Part shown: piece after piece, positions 25,912 to 35,126 of the stretch
Layout: each line of letters opens with the position of its first letter
Numbering within the stretch: the first letter of the stretch is position 1
Assembly: GCA_964538455.1 (NCBI GenBank)
Contig: CAZIDZ010000001.1
Coordinates: 191,836-255,835, forward strand
Source of the DNA: JAZDLX01 sp964538455
GTDB lineage: Bacteria > Electryoneota > Electryoneia > Electryoneales > Electryoneaceae
DNA length: 64,000 bases
Direction: 5' to 3'
The notes under the pieces: model-generated
Seen by the model: only the letters and a program-made list of their open reading frames with translations
Database searches by the model: none
What the model was told of the DNA's origin: nothing
Program-made: the position numbers and the translations under genes

Positions 25912-27227
25912 CCGTTTGCCTTTGCGTGTAGGAAATCATCGTTATCGTCTAAACGAATCAGTGTAACAGGGACACGGGTTCTCGGCCTGAATTTTCCTTC
26001 GGTCAGTGTCGCCCGTAAATAGGACCGGGTGTATCCGGCGCGGCCGTTCTCCTCAATCAGCAGTTCGTCTTCCGTGCCGGTCATCTCGGCAAGGTGTGCC
26101 CGTCGGCGTTTGCGCCCGGCGTCACGAAGGGCCTTTGCGCGCCGATGGATCGTTTCGCGGTCGAGCGCTCCCGGCAGCTTCGCTGCGGACGTACCCGGTC
26201 GCGGGGAAAAAGGAAACACATGAAGATAGTGCAGCGGGCCGTCATCGAGGAAACGAAGAGTTCGCTCGAATGCATCGGGGCGCTCGCCGGGAAAACCGGC
26301 GATCACATCCGCTCCAAGCGTCGCACGGGGACGCAGGCGGATCAGCTCGGCTAGGGCTTCGCGGAGCCGGCCCAGGTCAGTGGGACGGTTCATGCTCTCG
26401 AGCAGCTGGGGATCCGCGCTCTGCAAAGAAATATGCAGGTGTTCACACCAGGGCATGATCGCCGCTAGGCGTTGGATGCGCTGGGGGCTGAGTTCCCACG
26501 GTTCGAGACTCGAAACGCGGACGCGGGGGATGCCCATTTCCGCCGCCAGGGAAACCAGGTCGATGAAATCGCCACCTTTTCCGTTCAGGTCTCGCCCCCA
26601 TGATGTCAGATCCACTCCGGTGAAGACAATCTCCTCGTATCCGGCTGCGATGATGCGGTGCAGGGCGGTTTTGATCTCGTCAAGCGGTGCGCTGCGGGAG
26701 GGTCCGCGGACCAAGGTGACAGCGCAATAGGCGCAGGCGCGGTCACATCCGTCCTGGACCTTCAGGAACGCCCGGGAGCGCCCGGAGACGCGTGTTCCCA
26801 CCGCGGTTTTAACGCTGTTTTCGACTTCATCAATGTGGATCAGCGGTTTGTCCGGCCTTCCAGATGCGGGGATGAAGTCGAAGGGCCGGGCCTTTTCGTT
26901 GACACCGAGGATGAGGTCCGCTTCGCTTTCCAAGGCAAGCTCATTTGCATGGCTGGCGGCAAAACAGCCTGCCGCAACGACGAGGGCGCCGGGATTATCG
27001 CGGCGGGCGCGGTGAATCAACTGGCGCGAAGAGCGGTCAGCACGGCCGGTGACAGTGCAGGTGTTGATCATCACCAGCTCGGCCGTTTCGCCGAAGTCCA
27101 CGATTTGCCAGCCTTTGGACAGGAATTCGTCGCGCGCTGCTTCCGCTTCGGCCTGGTTGAGACGGCAACCGACCGTGGCGAATGAAACCCGATGTTTCCC
27201 GTATGCGTTCTGATCGTTCAACATCAT
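25908..27227 (-). CDS. mtaB: tRNA t6A37 methylthiotransferase
   Basis: A 439-residue radical-SAM enzyme of the MiaB/MtaB/RimO family that adds a methylthio group to t6A37, giving ms2t6A. The N-terminal UPF0004 domain has cluster cysteines Cys21 (GCRLNQAE), Cys57 and Cys88. The radical-SAM triad is Cys161-x3-Cys165-x2-Cys168 (CDRACAYC), and a C-terminal TRAM-like domain follows. GCRLNQAE rather than GCQMN separates MtaB from MiaB. Two adjacent ATGs (27227, 27224) could start it; neither has a strong ribosome binding site. Confidence 0.92.
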   Translation of the reverse strand: MMLNDQNAYGKHRVSFATVGCRLNQAEAEAARDEFLSKGWQIVDFGETAELVMINTCTVTGRADRSSRQLIHRARRDNPGALVVAAGCFAASHANELALESEADLILGVNEKARPFDFIPASGRPDKPLIHIDEVENSVKTAVGTRVSGRSRAFLKVQDGCDRACAYCAVTLVRGPSRSAPLDEIKTALHRIIAAGYEEIVFTGVDLTSWGRDLNGKGGDFIDLVSLAAEMGIPRVRVSSLEPWELSPQRIQRLAAIMPWCEHLHISLQSADPQLLESMNRPTDLGRLREALAELIRLRPRATLGADVIAGFPGERPDAFERTLRFLDDGPLHYLHVFPFSPRPGTSAAKLPGALDRETIHRRAKALRDAGRKRRRAHLAEMTGTEDELLIEENGRAGYTRSYLRATLTEGKFRPRTRVPVTLIRLDDNDDFLHAKANG

Positions 27228-27617
27228 GTACGAACCAACGTAAGTTGTGCAGTAACCTACAACGCTACCGTAGTGGAGACAACTGCGGCGCGAGTGCGGG
27301 CGAGCGGTGCGATGAGGCGGTTTACAGTAGCCTCGTAGGGCCCCGTGTTTGCCGTTTATTTATTTGTAATTAAAAGAGATCGACATACAAATCGGGAACT
27401 CTTTAATTCTATTTTCTAATTCAACCCGGTTCGGCCGGGACTCAAGATGGCACTCTGCATCGGGACTGGACGGTTGTGCGGCAGGAGAAGAAGCACTTTT
27501 ATGTGTTTTCAAGCCGCTGGGAATAGAGGAGGCTAGAGTTCAAGCAGTGTGAATGTGTGATCACCAAACTGAGCCGTTTCGCTTTGGCAACGGCTGCTCT
27601 TCTTCCCTGATGTGCAA
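27228..27617. other. Intergenic region upstream of mtaB
   Basis: About 390 bases between the mtaB start and the rpsA terminator. It contains an AT-rich stretch around 27355-27425 that could hold the mtaB promoter. A short CCCGG/CCGGG stem lies at 27425-27439. No coding frame with a ribosome binding site and no recognisable RNA gene is seen. Confidence 0.5.
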
Positions 27618-27650
27618 AAAAAACCGCCGCGTAAAAACCGCAGCGGTTGT
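27618..27650 (-). terminator. Rho-independent terminator of rpsA
   Basis: A 10-base-pair stem (27641-27650 with 27624-27633, one G-T pair), loop of 7, followed on the minus strand by eight T. It lies 27 bases after the rpsA stop. Confidence 0.9.
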
Positions 27651-27676
27651 TTATACTGTTTAAGCGAAAAGCAGGA

Positions 27677-30049
27677 TTATCCCTCGTCCTCCTTGCTCTT
27701 CTTCTTTGCCTTGGTTTCAGAAGTTTTTCCTTCGCCTTTCGCTTCCGGTTTGGGTTCGTCAGTCTTCTTCCCGGTGCCCGTCTCTTTCTTGGCACTTTTT
27801 GAAGAAGCGGTTTTAGCCTCCGCCTTTTTCGCCTTGGTCTTCGTCTCTTTCTTGGCGTCGGCTTTGGCTTCGGTTTTCGCTTCAACCTTCGCTTCCGCCT
27901 TGGCTTTCTCCTTGGGTTCGGCTTCCGCTTTCGCAGGAGCCTCCTCCTTCGCCTCGTCCTTCGCTTTGGCTTTGGCAGGCTTTTTGGCGGTTTCCTCTTC
28001 CTTGGCGGGCTCCGCTTTGGCCTTTTTCTTGGCCGTCTTCGCCTTCTTTTCTTTTGCCTTCTCCGCTGCTTTCTCCGCCTCGGCGCTCTTCATCGCCTTC
28101 AACAGCGGGCTGTCTGCGGGCAGGGTGTCGGCAATCGTTGTTGTCTTGCCGCTGCCCTTGTTCTCGGCATAGGAGGCGGACTTTGAGCTCTCCGCTTTCT
28201 TTTCCGCCTGGCTGTTCGAGAGGATGATCTTGCGCTCATCCTTGTCGAATTCGACCACGATGATGTTCAGCAGATCGCCCACCTGAAGAGTGCGCTTCTT
28301 GCCGTCGAAGTACTTTCGCGAGACCTGGCTGTTCGGCAGGAATCCCTCGATTCCGTATTTCAGCTCGATGATCACGCCTTTGTCGATGAGCCGGGTGACG
28401 TTGCCGGTGGTCCGCGTGCCTACGGGCATCTCGCGCTCGAAGTCGTCCCAAGGATTGCCTTCGATCTGTTTGATGCCGAGGGCGATGCGGCGCTCGTCGC
28501 GGTCGAAGGAGAGCACAACCACCTCCACCTCGTCGCCCTTCTTGAGGATTTCGCCGGGGTGACGGACTTTCTTCGTCCAACTCAGGTCGCTGATGTGGAC
28601 GAGACCGTCGATCCCGTCTTCGAGTTCGACAAACGCACCAAAGGGAACGAGGTCGCGGACGATGCCCTTGTGACGGGTATCGACGCGGTATTTGGCTTCA
28701 AAGTTCTCCCAGGGGTCCTGCTCAACCTGCTTGAGACCCAGGGAGATCTTCTTGTTGTCTTTGTCGATGTTGAGCACCACGACCTGCACATACTCGTTTT
28801 CGTGCACCACTTGGTTCGGGTGCTTGATGTGCTGAGTCCAGCTCATCTCGCTGATGTGCACGAGGCCTTCGATGCCGGGCTCGATCTCGATGAACGCGCC
28901 GTACTTTGCGAGGCTCACCACCCGGCCCTGAATTTTCTGGCCGACCCGGTATTTCTTGTCGATCTCGGTCCAGAGGTGCTCGTAAAGCTGCTTCAGGCCG
29001 AGGCTGATGCGTTTCCGCTCCTTGTCGTAGTTCAGAACCTTTACGTGGATTTTCTGGTCGAGCTGCACAACCTCGCTTGGGTGCGAAACACGGCCCCAGC
29101 TGAGGTCAGTGATGTGCAGCAGGCCGTCCACGCCGCCGAGATCGACGAAGACACCGAAGTCGGTGATGTTTTTAACGGTTCCTTCCAGCTCCATGCCGAC
29201 GTCAAGGTTGGAGAGCAGTTTTTCGCGGACCTCGTGCAGCTCCTCTTCCTTCAGCACCTTGTGGCTGACGACAATGTTCTTTCGCAGATCGTTGATCTTG
29301 AGGATCTTGAAGTCCATCTCCGTGCCGATGATCGCGTCAAAATCGCGCACCGGGCGCACGTCGATTTGGCTGCCTGGCAGGAAAGCATCCACGCCGCCGA
29401 GGTCGACCACCATGCCGCCCTTGATGCGGCGCACGCAGCGTCCGCGAATGATGCCGTCCGCGGCGTAGACATTCTTCACGCGGTCCCAGACGCGCATGAA
29501 GTCGGCTTTGCGCTTCGAGAGCTGCAGCATCCCTTCGCTGTCTTCGACGCTGTCGAGGAAAACGTCGATCTCGTCGCCCACTTTCAGCGCGGATGGATCG
29601 TCGAATTCCTCAATGTCAACAACACCTTCCGATTTGAAGCCGATGTCCACCGAGACTTCTTTTTCGGAGATCGCGATGATTTTTCCGGTGACGATTTCGC
29701 CTTCCTTGACGTCTGTCAGCGATTCCTCGTACAGCTTTTCCAGGTCGGCGTACTTGTCATGGGTCCGGGTGTCGTCTCCGAGGTCTGACTTCTTGATGAA
29801 CTTCTCGCCGCCTCGCTCGACGATCTTGTCGGTTTTCAGGGTGGGGTCCAGCTCGTCCAGCGCGATCTCTTCCGCGAATTGTTCGACAGGCGCCGGCGCT
29901 TCTTCCTTCTTCTGGTCGTCCTTTTCCTGCTCGTCGGCCGCCTCTTCCGCCGCCGCTTCGGTTTCAGCCTGAACCTCTTCCTCTTTCGGTTCCTGCTCCT
30001 CCGCTTTCGGCTCTTCCGCGCTGGGGTTTTGGGTCTGTTTGTCTGCCAT
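27677..30049 (-). CDS. rpsA: 30S ribosomal protein S1 with long charged N- and C-terminal extensions
   Basis: A 790-residue protein with six S1 RNA-binding repeats between about residues 115 and 610. Typical repeat cores are FGVFVDLGGVDGLLHITDLSW, YGAFIEIEPGIEGLVHISEMSW and FGAFVELEDGIDGLVHISDLSW. S1 binds mRNA leaders at the ribosome. Flanking it are a ~114-residue acidic Glu/Ala-rich N-terminal region and a ~175-residue Lys/Ala/Glu tail made of imperfect AKAEAK-type repeats. The E. coli protein has 557 residues. The ATG has AGGAGG eight bases upstream. It is downstream of plsC-cmk, a widespread gene order, and has its own terminator. Confidence 0.93.
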   Translation of the reverse strand: MADKQTQNPSAEEPKAEEQEPKEEEVQAETEAAAEEAADEQEKDDQKKEEAPAPVEQFAEEIALDELDPTLKTDKIVERGGEKFIKKSDLGDDTRTHDKYADLEKLYEESLTDVKEGEIVTGKIIAISEKEVSVDIGFKSEGVVDIEEFDDPSALKVGDEIDVFLDSVEDSEGMLQLSKRKADFMRVWDRVKNVYAADGIIRGRCVRRIKGGMVVDLGGVDAFLPGSQIDVRPVRDFDAIIGTEMDFKILKINDLRKNIVVSHKVLKEEELHEVREKLLSNLDVGMELEGTVKNITDFGVFVDLGGVDGLLHITDLSWGRVSHPSEVVQLDQKIHVKVLNYDKERKRISLGLKQLYEHLWTEIDKKYRVGQKIQGRVVSLAKYGAFIEIEPGIEGLVHISEMSWTQHIKHPNQVVHENEYVQVVVLNIDKDNKKISLGLKQVEQDPWENFEAKYRVDTRHKGIVRDLVPFGAFVELEDGIDGLVHISDLSWTKKVRHPGEILKKGDEVEVVVLSFDRDERRIALGIKQIEGNPWDDFEREMPVGTRTTGNVTRLIDKGVIIELKYGIEGFLPNSQVSRKYFDGKKRTLQVGDLLNIIVVEFDKDERKIILSNSQAEKKAESSKSASYAENKGSGKTTTIADTLPADSPLLKAMKSAEAEKAAEKAKEKKAKTAKKKAKAEPAKEEETAKKPAKAKAKDEAKEEAPAKAEAEPKEKAKAEAKVEAKTEAKADAKKETKTKAKKAEAKTASSKSAKKETGTGKKTDEPKPEAKGEGKTSETKAKKKSKEDEG

Positions 30050-30499
30050 TTTCGTTTACCTCCTGGCACCTCTTCTGCATCCGTGCCGTAATGCGCCACG
30101 TGCAGGGTTTGTGGGGGTGCGCGGCGGGAGTAATTCGCTTGAAGAACTCCGGCGGGGAAGGTTGGCACGGCGGGGGTGCCCGCGCCCGCTATACAACGTT
30201 CCACGCGGCCTCGCCATCGGTCCGCCGAATACAGGAAAACGGCGGCCCCACCACGAGGCCCGGTCCTCACACCTTCTTGGCTGCGTGCACACGTTTCGGC
30301 TCCTGTGCCGACGGCGGATGTGCGCGATCTTTGTCCGTGTGCAACACGGACCGTCCCGGCGCCGTCCGGAACGAAAAACGGCCTCAATCGAGTCTTTTGC
30401 TGCGGGGTTTCAAAACGTCCCTCGTCCCGCGGGCAAAACAAGCAAAACGGCCATCGGCTCAATCTGCGAATGGCCGGAAAACATCAATGATGATGCTGA
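30050..30499. other. Intergenic region between plsC and rpsA
   Basis: 450 bases, minus-strand leader of rpsA. It must carry the rpsA promoter or a long leader, if rpsA is not read from cmk-plsC. I see no convincing coding frame, hairpin terminator or known ribosomal-protein leader motif. High GC makes short open frames abundant here. Confidence 0.5.
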
Positions 30500-31141
30500 T
30501 TACGCTTTTTCATCGCCCGGTATCTCGACGGTCAGGACCCGGACCTGCCGCATGATCTCCTCGGCGATCTTCTTGTACGTCTCCTTGCGGTCTTTGCTGT
30601 CCTCGGACAGCTCGGCGAGCGAAATCCGTTTGCCAAACTGCACCTTCACCTTGCCGGGTTTGAAAATGCTCTTTGGAACTTCTCTTGAACCGGTAATACG
30701 GATCGGGAGCAGGTCCGATTTCGCCATCAGGGCGATCATCCCCACGCCCGCCTTCGGGTCTCTGCCATTGGGGTCCAAACTACGTGTTCCCTCTGGAAAA
30801 ATCAGAACGGCCTTGTCCTCTCGGAGCACTTTGATCATCGCCTTGATCGCTTCTTTGTCCGACCCGCTTCGGCGAACCGGAATCCCGTTGACATACCGGA
30901 GAAGCCGTCCTACAAATCCCTTAAAAAGTCCTACCTTCGCTGCGTAGTAGGCTTCCCGTGGGATGCAGCAACCGATGGCCGGAGGGTCGTACTCGCTGAT
31001 ATGGTTTGCGACGAGGATAATCCTGCCCTCGCGGGGAACATTATCCTGTCCGTAGATCTTCAATCCGAGATAGAGTTTCGCCCAGGCCATCACCGACAGG
31101 CGAAAAAAGTTGTACCCTAATCGCATCTTTCCCGGTTTCAT
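30500..31141 (-). CDS. plsC: 1-acyl-sn-glycerol-3-phosphate acyltransferase
   Basis: A 213-residue membrane-associated acyltransferase that converts lysophosphatidic to phosphatidic acid. Block I is NHISEYDPP (HxxxxD), block II covers NGIPVRR, and block III is FPEGTRS. A hydrophobic N-terminus suits membrane association. The ATG overlaps the cmk stop by four bases, giving the common cmk-plsC coupling. Confidence 0.92.
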   Translation of the reverse strand: MKPGKMRLGYNFFRLSVMAWAKLYLGLKIYGQDNVPREGRIILVANHISEYDPPAIGCCIPREAYYAAKVGLFKGFVGRLLRYVNGIPVRRSGSDKEAIKAMIKVLREDKAVLIFPEGTRSLDPNGRDPKAGVGMIALMAKSDLLPIRITGSREVPKSIFKPGKVKVQFGKRISLAELSEDSKDRKETYKKIAEEIMRQVRVLTVEIPGDEKA

Positions 31142-31813
31142 GCATCCCCTCCAATGCCAAACCGATCGCGGGCGACATTCATCACTTCGCTGATCTGTTG
31201 TTCAAGCGTCCAGGGGTCGGTGTTCAGCACAACCGCCCCCTTAGCGACCTTCAAAGGACCCTCGCTGCGGTTGGAATCCCGCTCGTCCCGCTCGTGAATC
31301 TCTGCGACTACCTCCTCGAAACCAATCGTACGTCCTTGTTTCTCATAATCAAACAGGCGGCGCCGGGCGCGGATTTCCACTGATCCGTCCAGGTAGATCT
31401 TCAACCCGGCATCCGGGAATATTTTTGTCGTCGTGTCCCGTCCTTCAAGCACCGATGGGCGCATAAGACCCAGTTTTCGTTGAAGTTCCACCATCTGTCT
31501 GCGGATGGATGGGTGAACCGAGACGCGGCTCGAGCCCTGGGACATCTCGGGCGTGCGGATCGCCTCGGAAACATCCTCCCCGTTCGACAGCATTGCAGGC
31601 GGAAACCCGTCACCGAATGTGATTTCCGTGTGCTCCAGGGTCTTCAGTACGTCACTCTCCTTGTCCATGTTGCCCCCGGCGCGCTCCACAGCGAGGGCGA
31701 GCGCCCGGTACATCGCCCCGGTGTCGAGGTACTGCCAGCCGAGCCGCTGGGCCACGGCTCGCGCCGTGGTCGATTTCCCGGATCCGGCCGGACCGTCGAT
31801 GGCGATTACTTTC
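31138..31813 (-). CDS. cmk: Cytidylate kinase (5' end lost in assembly gap)
   Basis: About 225 residues of CMP/dCMP kinase, beginning KVIAIDGPAGSGKSTTARAVAQRLG. The P-loop GPAGSGKST, LDTGAMYRALAL and LEGRDTTTKIFPDAGLKIYLD are diagnostic of the family. Only the first few residues are missing; they lie in the 100-N gap that begins at 31814. Its stop overlaps the plsC start. The next gene upstream, an IscU-like scaffold, is cut by the same gap. Confidence 0.92.
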
Positions 31814-31913
31814 NNNNNNNNNNNNNNNNNNNNNNNNNNNNNNNNNNNNNNNNNNNNNNNNNNNNNNNNNNNNNNNNNNNNNNNNNNNNNNNNNNNNNNN
31901 NNNNNNNNNNNNN
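31814..31913. other. Assembly gap (100 N)
   Basis: Exactly 100 N, the conventional placeholder for a gap of unknown size. It removes the start of cmk and the end of the IscU-like gene. The true distance between these two genes is unknown. Confidence 0.98.
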
Positions 31914-32233
31914 TCGACGCTGTGGCGTTTCTTCTCCGGGACGCCATCGAGCAGACGATCGACGTCATCCGGAGTCAGCTTTATCGCTTCGGCCAGGCTT
32001 TTCCCTTTGGCCCATTCCGTAACGGCTGAGGCTGCGGCGATGGTGCCGCTGCAGGCGCGCGCTTTGAATTTTGCATCGGTGATTCGGTCGTCCGCAACGG
32101 CCAGAGTGATGCGCAGACGGTCGAAGCATCCCTCGCCCTGATGTTCAACATCGGCACGGGCGGAGGGGTTTTCGATCTCCCCGATGTTGCGCGGTGATTG
32201 GAAATGATCCATGTATGTAGCGCTGTAAGTCAC
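31914..32233 (-). CDS. IscU/NifU-N-like Fe-S scaffold (3' end lost in gap)
   Basis: 106 visible residues of an IscU-type scaffold. It has the N-terminal YSATYMDHFQSPRNIGEIENP, a first cysteine in EGCFD (usual CGD changed to CFD), a second in RACSGTIAAAS, and TEWAKGKSLAEA. The third conserved cysteine would lie just past the end, in the 100-N gap. The start is GTG at 32233 with GGAG eight bases upstream. It follows the IscU-DUF59 gene by 14 bases, giving two scaffold paralogues in tandem. Cysteine contexts are divergent, so cluster binding should not be assumed. Confidence 0.82.
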
Positions 32234-32247
32234 CGATGTATCTCCGC

Positions 32248-32919
32248 TTATTTTCTGCGTTTGAGAGGTGTGTTCTCGGTCAGTTTGACGGTCGCCGAGG
32301 TGATCCCCGGGAGCCCCTCCAGATGTTCGCGTGTCTCCTCCTCGATATTTTCGTAATACATCTCCTCCGTTTCGCCCACCAGCAGCTCAACGTAGATCGT
32401 GGTGCCGTCGATGACGATATCGCGGATCATGTTCATCTTGACGATGTTCACCCCGGTTTCGGGATGGGTCACGCTGCGCAGCGTTTCCAGGACGTCGTCA
32501 CGGGTGAGTTCCCGGTTCTCGGTGGGCATTTCGATGAGGCCGTGGTCGATTTCCCATTGCCGGATAGCGGACTTGAGGCCGTTGATCGCGAGCACGCTGC
32601 AGTGGATTTTCACCGCCGGGAGTCCGTCGAGCTTTTCGGTGACCACTTTGGGGTTCAGCTTCTTCACCTCCTCGATGGTGCGGCCCTTGGCGATTTTTGT
32701 GGCCATCGAGGCCGTGGCGATGTTCGACGCGCAGCCGTAGGAAAGAAACTTGATCTCCTCGATGATGTGTGTCTCGGGATCGATCACCAGGGAGTAGGTG
32801 ATCATGTCCCCGCACGCCGCGGAGCCTTCCGTCGCCCGGGCGTTGGCGTTGTCGATGTCGCCCACATTCGCCGGATTGGTGAATTCCCGGATCACTTTCT
32901 GGCTGTACTTGATCGCCAT
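32248..32919 (-). CDS. IscU-like Fe-S scaffold fused to a DUF59/MIP18 domain
   Basis: A 223-residue two-domain protein. Residues 1-~125 are an IscU/NifU N-terminal domain with all three cluster cysteines: Cys36 (AACGDM), Cys63 (YGCASN) and Cys107 (KIHCSVLA). Residues ~138-223 read as a DUF59/MIP18-like domain (LTRDDVLETLRSVTHPETGVNIVKMNMIRDI). Classical NifU instead carries a ferredoxin and a CxxC Nfu domain here. The ATG at 32919 has GAGAG upstream. It lies 80 bases after the cysteine desulfurase and acts presumably as the main scaffold. Confidence 0.82.
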   Translation of the reverse strand: MAIKYSQKVIREFTNPANVGDIDNANARATEGSAACGDMITYSLVIDPETHIIEEIKFLSYGCASNIATASMATKIAKGRTIEEVKKLNPKVVTEKLDGLPAVKIHCSVLAINGLKSAIRQWEIDHGLIEMPTENRELTRDDVLETLRSVTHPETGVNIVKMNMIRDIVIDGTTIYVELLVGETEEMYYENIEEETREHLEGLPGITSATVKLTENTPLKRRK

Positions 32920-32999
32920 GGTTCTCTCGTAAAAACTTGCTTTCAACAGCGATAGTTGCTTCTAAATCTGAACTGGTTAATCTACAGTGATTATTGCGG

Positions 33000-34250
33000 T
33001 TACGTATCGTCGTGCTTCTTGTAAAAGGTCTTCGCGTGGTCGCTCTCGCGCTCACTGTGCTCCTCGGGAACGAAGGCAGTCATCGCGCGGAGACGGTCGA
33101 CCGCCGATTTCGTCTGTTCGATGGCGCGGTCCACTTCCTCTTCGGTGTTCTGACGGGCGAGGGTGTAGCGGATCGAGCCATGCGCCTCCTCGTGCAAAAG
33201 CCCGATCGCGGTGAGTACGTGGCTCGGTACGAGCGACCGCGAACTGCATGCAGAACCTGAAGATACGTATACGCCTGCATAATTCAGCGACATCAGGATC
33301 GCTTCCCCTTCAATGTAACGAAACGTGACGTTGAGGTTGCCGGGAAGACGGTCCGGGGAGCCTATCTGCGGACCATTCAGGCGGACATGTTCAATCGCGA
33401 GCACGCCGTCGGCGAGACGTTTAGTTAACGTGCCGACCCGGGGCATAACCTCGTTCAGGTCGCGAACGGCAATTTCCGCGGCTTTAACGAAACCTACAAT
33501 CGCCGGCACGTTTTCCGTACCGGGCCGGAGGCTGAATTCCTGCGGACCCCCCTCCATGATGCGGCGGAGTTTTGTCCGGTTGCGCACGTAAAGCGCGCCG
33601 ACGCCTTTCGGGCCGTGGGACTTATGGCCGTTGAAACTCGCCAGGTCCACGGGAAGTTTCGCGAGATCCAGAGGAATCTTGCCGAGGGATTGAGCCATGT
33701 CGCTATGAAGCAGTACACCGCGTTCGCGGCAGATACCGCCCAGTGTGTTGAGGTCTTGAATTGTGCCGATCTCATTGTTTCCGTGGATGATCGAGACAAA
33801 CAGGGTATCGTCACGAATCGCGTTGCGCAGGCTGTCCGGATCAACGCGGCCTTCGCCGTCCACCTGAAGCTCCGTCAGTTCCACGTCCCCAATCTTTGCC
33901 CAGCGCTTGACAAGGTTTCGCACGCTTGCGTGCTCGATGGCACTGACCACCACGTGACGTTTGTCCGGGAATTGCGCGCGGAGGCCGGAGAGTGCGAGGT
34001 TGTTCGCTTCGGTGGCGCCGGAGGTGAAAATGATCTCTTTCGCGGTGCAACCGATTGAATTGGCCAGGGATTCGCGAGCCGTGTCCAGGGCTTCCTCGGC
34101 GTCAAGGCCGAGTTTGTGCAGCGACGCCGGGTTGCCCCAGGAAGACGTGAACCAGGGCAACATCGCCTCGACGACTTCCGGCAGCACCGGGGTGCTGTCG
34201 CCGTTATCGAAGTAGACCGGGGCGGGTGTTGATTCCGCGGCGCTGGCCAT
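33000..34250 (-). CDS. Cysteine desulfurase (IscS/NifS type)
   Basis: A 416-residue PLP enzyme releasing sulfur from cysteine for Fe-S assembly. PLP lysine is Lys210 in NGHKSHGPKG. The active-site cysteine is Cys335 in SSGSACSSRSLVPSHVL, a flexible-loop context like group I (IscS/NifS) rather than SufS. HGNNEIG and SGATEANN support the family. The ATG at 34250 has AAGGA about 9 bases upstream; longer forms have no ribosome binding site. The C-terminus is charged (EEHSERESDHAK). Confidence 0.92.
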   Translation of the reverse strand: MASAAESTPAPVYFDNGDSTPVLPEVVEAMLPWFTSSWGNPASLHKLGLDAEEALDTARESLANSIGCTAKEIIFTSGATEANNLALSGLRAQFPDKRHVVVSAIEHASVRNLVKRWAKIGDVELTELQVDGEGRVDPDSLRNAIRDDTLFVSIIHGNNEIGTIQDLNTLGGICRERGVLLHSDMAQSLGKIPLDLAKLPVDLASFNGHKSHGPKGVGALYVRNRTKLRRIMEGGPQEFSLRPGTENVPAIVGFVKAAEIAVRDLNEVMPRVGTLTKRLADGVLAIEHVRLNGPQIGSPDRLPGNLNVTFRYIEGEAILMSLNYAGVYVSSGSACSSRSLVPSHVLTAIGLLHEEAHGSIRYTLARQNTEEEVDRAIEQTKSAVDRLRAMTAFVPEEHSERESDHAKTFYKKHDDT

Positions 34251-34488
34251 ATCGTGGTCCTTATGGTGTGGCATGATGAACGGCGCCTCGTTGGACGCCG
34301 CGTTGAGTACGGAAGCGAAAGTACGAAACGGGGAGCGGAGGCTCAATTCCGGCGAATTGTTGCGGAGGCGTCAAAGAGGGACCGATTTTTCCGCTGGACG
34401 CCGAACAGGCTAGCGCCGATTGTTTCCTTTTTACAAAAACCGCTACCACCTTTGTCTTATTCCAACAGGGGCTGTGGCCTATGGAGCG

Positions 34489-34794
34489 TTAGTGGCCCTC
34501 GCGGGAGGCAATTCTTCCGTAGAAAAGTTGCGCCATGCGGGCGGTTTCCCGGGCCAGCTCGTCAATGTGATTGGCACGGAATTTTTCGAGGTCTTCCTGT
34601 TCAATAGGTAGCTTCATTTCCTCTTCGACATACATCTCCAGCAACGTCAGGCGCTCGAGGAAAGTCCCCGTTGCCTCGGCCAGAAGCGCGGGATGCGCGC
34701 CTTCGAACAGCGACAGCAGAATGGAACGTACAGGCGGAGTGCGGTAGGGGTCTTCATCCGACTGAAGCGCGTTTGAAAGAGGGTCGTCGCTCAT
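34489..34794 (-). CDS. Small helical protein in the Fe-S cluster, unknown
   Basis: A 101-residue soluble, mostly alpha-helical protein (LEMYVEEEMKLPIEQEDLEKFRANHIDELARETARMAQLFYGRI). Its ATG overlaps the stop of the DUF59 protein by one base (TAATG), so it is translationally coupled. I do not recognise the family and see no cysteines. Location suggests an accessory role in Fe-S assembly. The ~240 bases between its stop and the desulfurase start show nothing I can identify. Confidence 0.62.
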   Translation of the reverse strand: MSDDPLSNALQSDEDPYRTPPVRSILLSLFEGAHPALLAEATGTFLERLTLLEMYVEEEMKLPIEQEDLEKFRANHIDELARETARMAQLFYGRIASREGH

Positions 34795-35105
34795 TATCCC
34801 AACCCGAGCCGGTCTTTGGCGAAATCGGACATCATGTTGATGTTCCACGGCGGTTCGAAGGTGATTTCGATCAGCACATCTTTAACACCCTCAACGCCCA
34901 GTACCGCCTGTTCCGAATCCTTGGCGATTGATTCACCAAGCGGGCAGCCCATCGCCGTGAGCGTCATCAACGTGTGCACTTCGTTCTCATCATTGATCGT
35001 CACGCTGTACACGAGCCCAAGATCAACGATGTTGATATTGAGTTCAGGGTCAATGACCTGCTGGAGCGCATCCAACACCTGTTCTTCTGTCACTGTCGCA
35101 GCCAT
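34794..35105 (-). CDS. DUF59/MIP18 (SufT-like) Fe-S assembly protein
   Basis: A 103-residue single-domain DUF59 protein, with ALQQVIDPELNINIVDLGLVYSV and the conserved Cys in TAMGCPLGE. Family members (SufT, PaaD, CIA2) help mature Fe-S proteins. The ATG at 35105 has GAGG six bases upstream and is preferred over an in-frame TTG. It lies 21 bases after the Mrp/ApbC gene. Together with the DUF59 domain of the scaffold at 32248, the locus encodes two DUF59 modules. Confidence 0.88.
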   Translation of the reverse strand: MAATVTEEQVLDALQQVIDPELNINIVDLGLVYSVTINDENEVHTLMTLTAMGCPLGESIAKDSEQAVLGVEGVKDVLIEITFEPPWNINMMSDFAKDRLGLG

Positions 35106-35126
35106 AACCAACCTCTTTATGTCTTC

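Noticed and set aside
28559..29788. 409-codon plus-strand frame opposite rpsA
   Set aside because: It is the antisense of the S1 repeats, producing periodic Val/Asp/His sequence.
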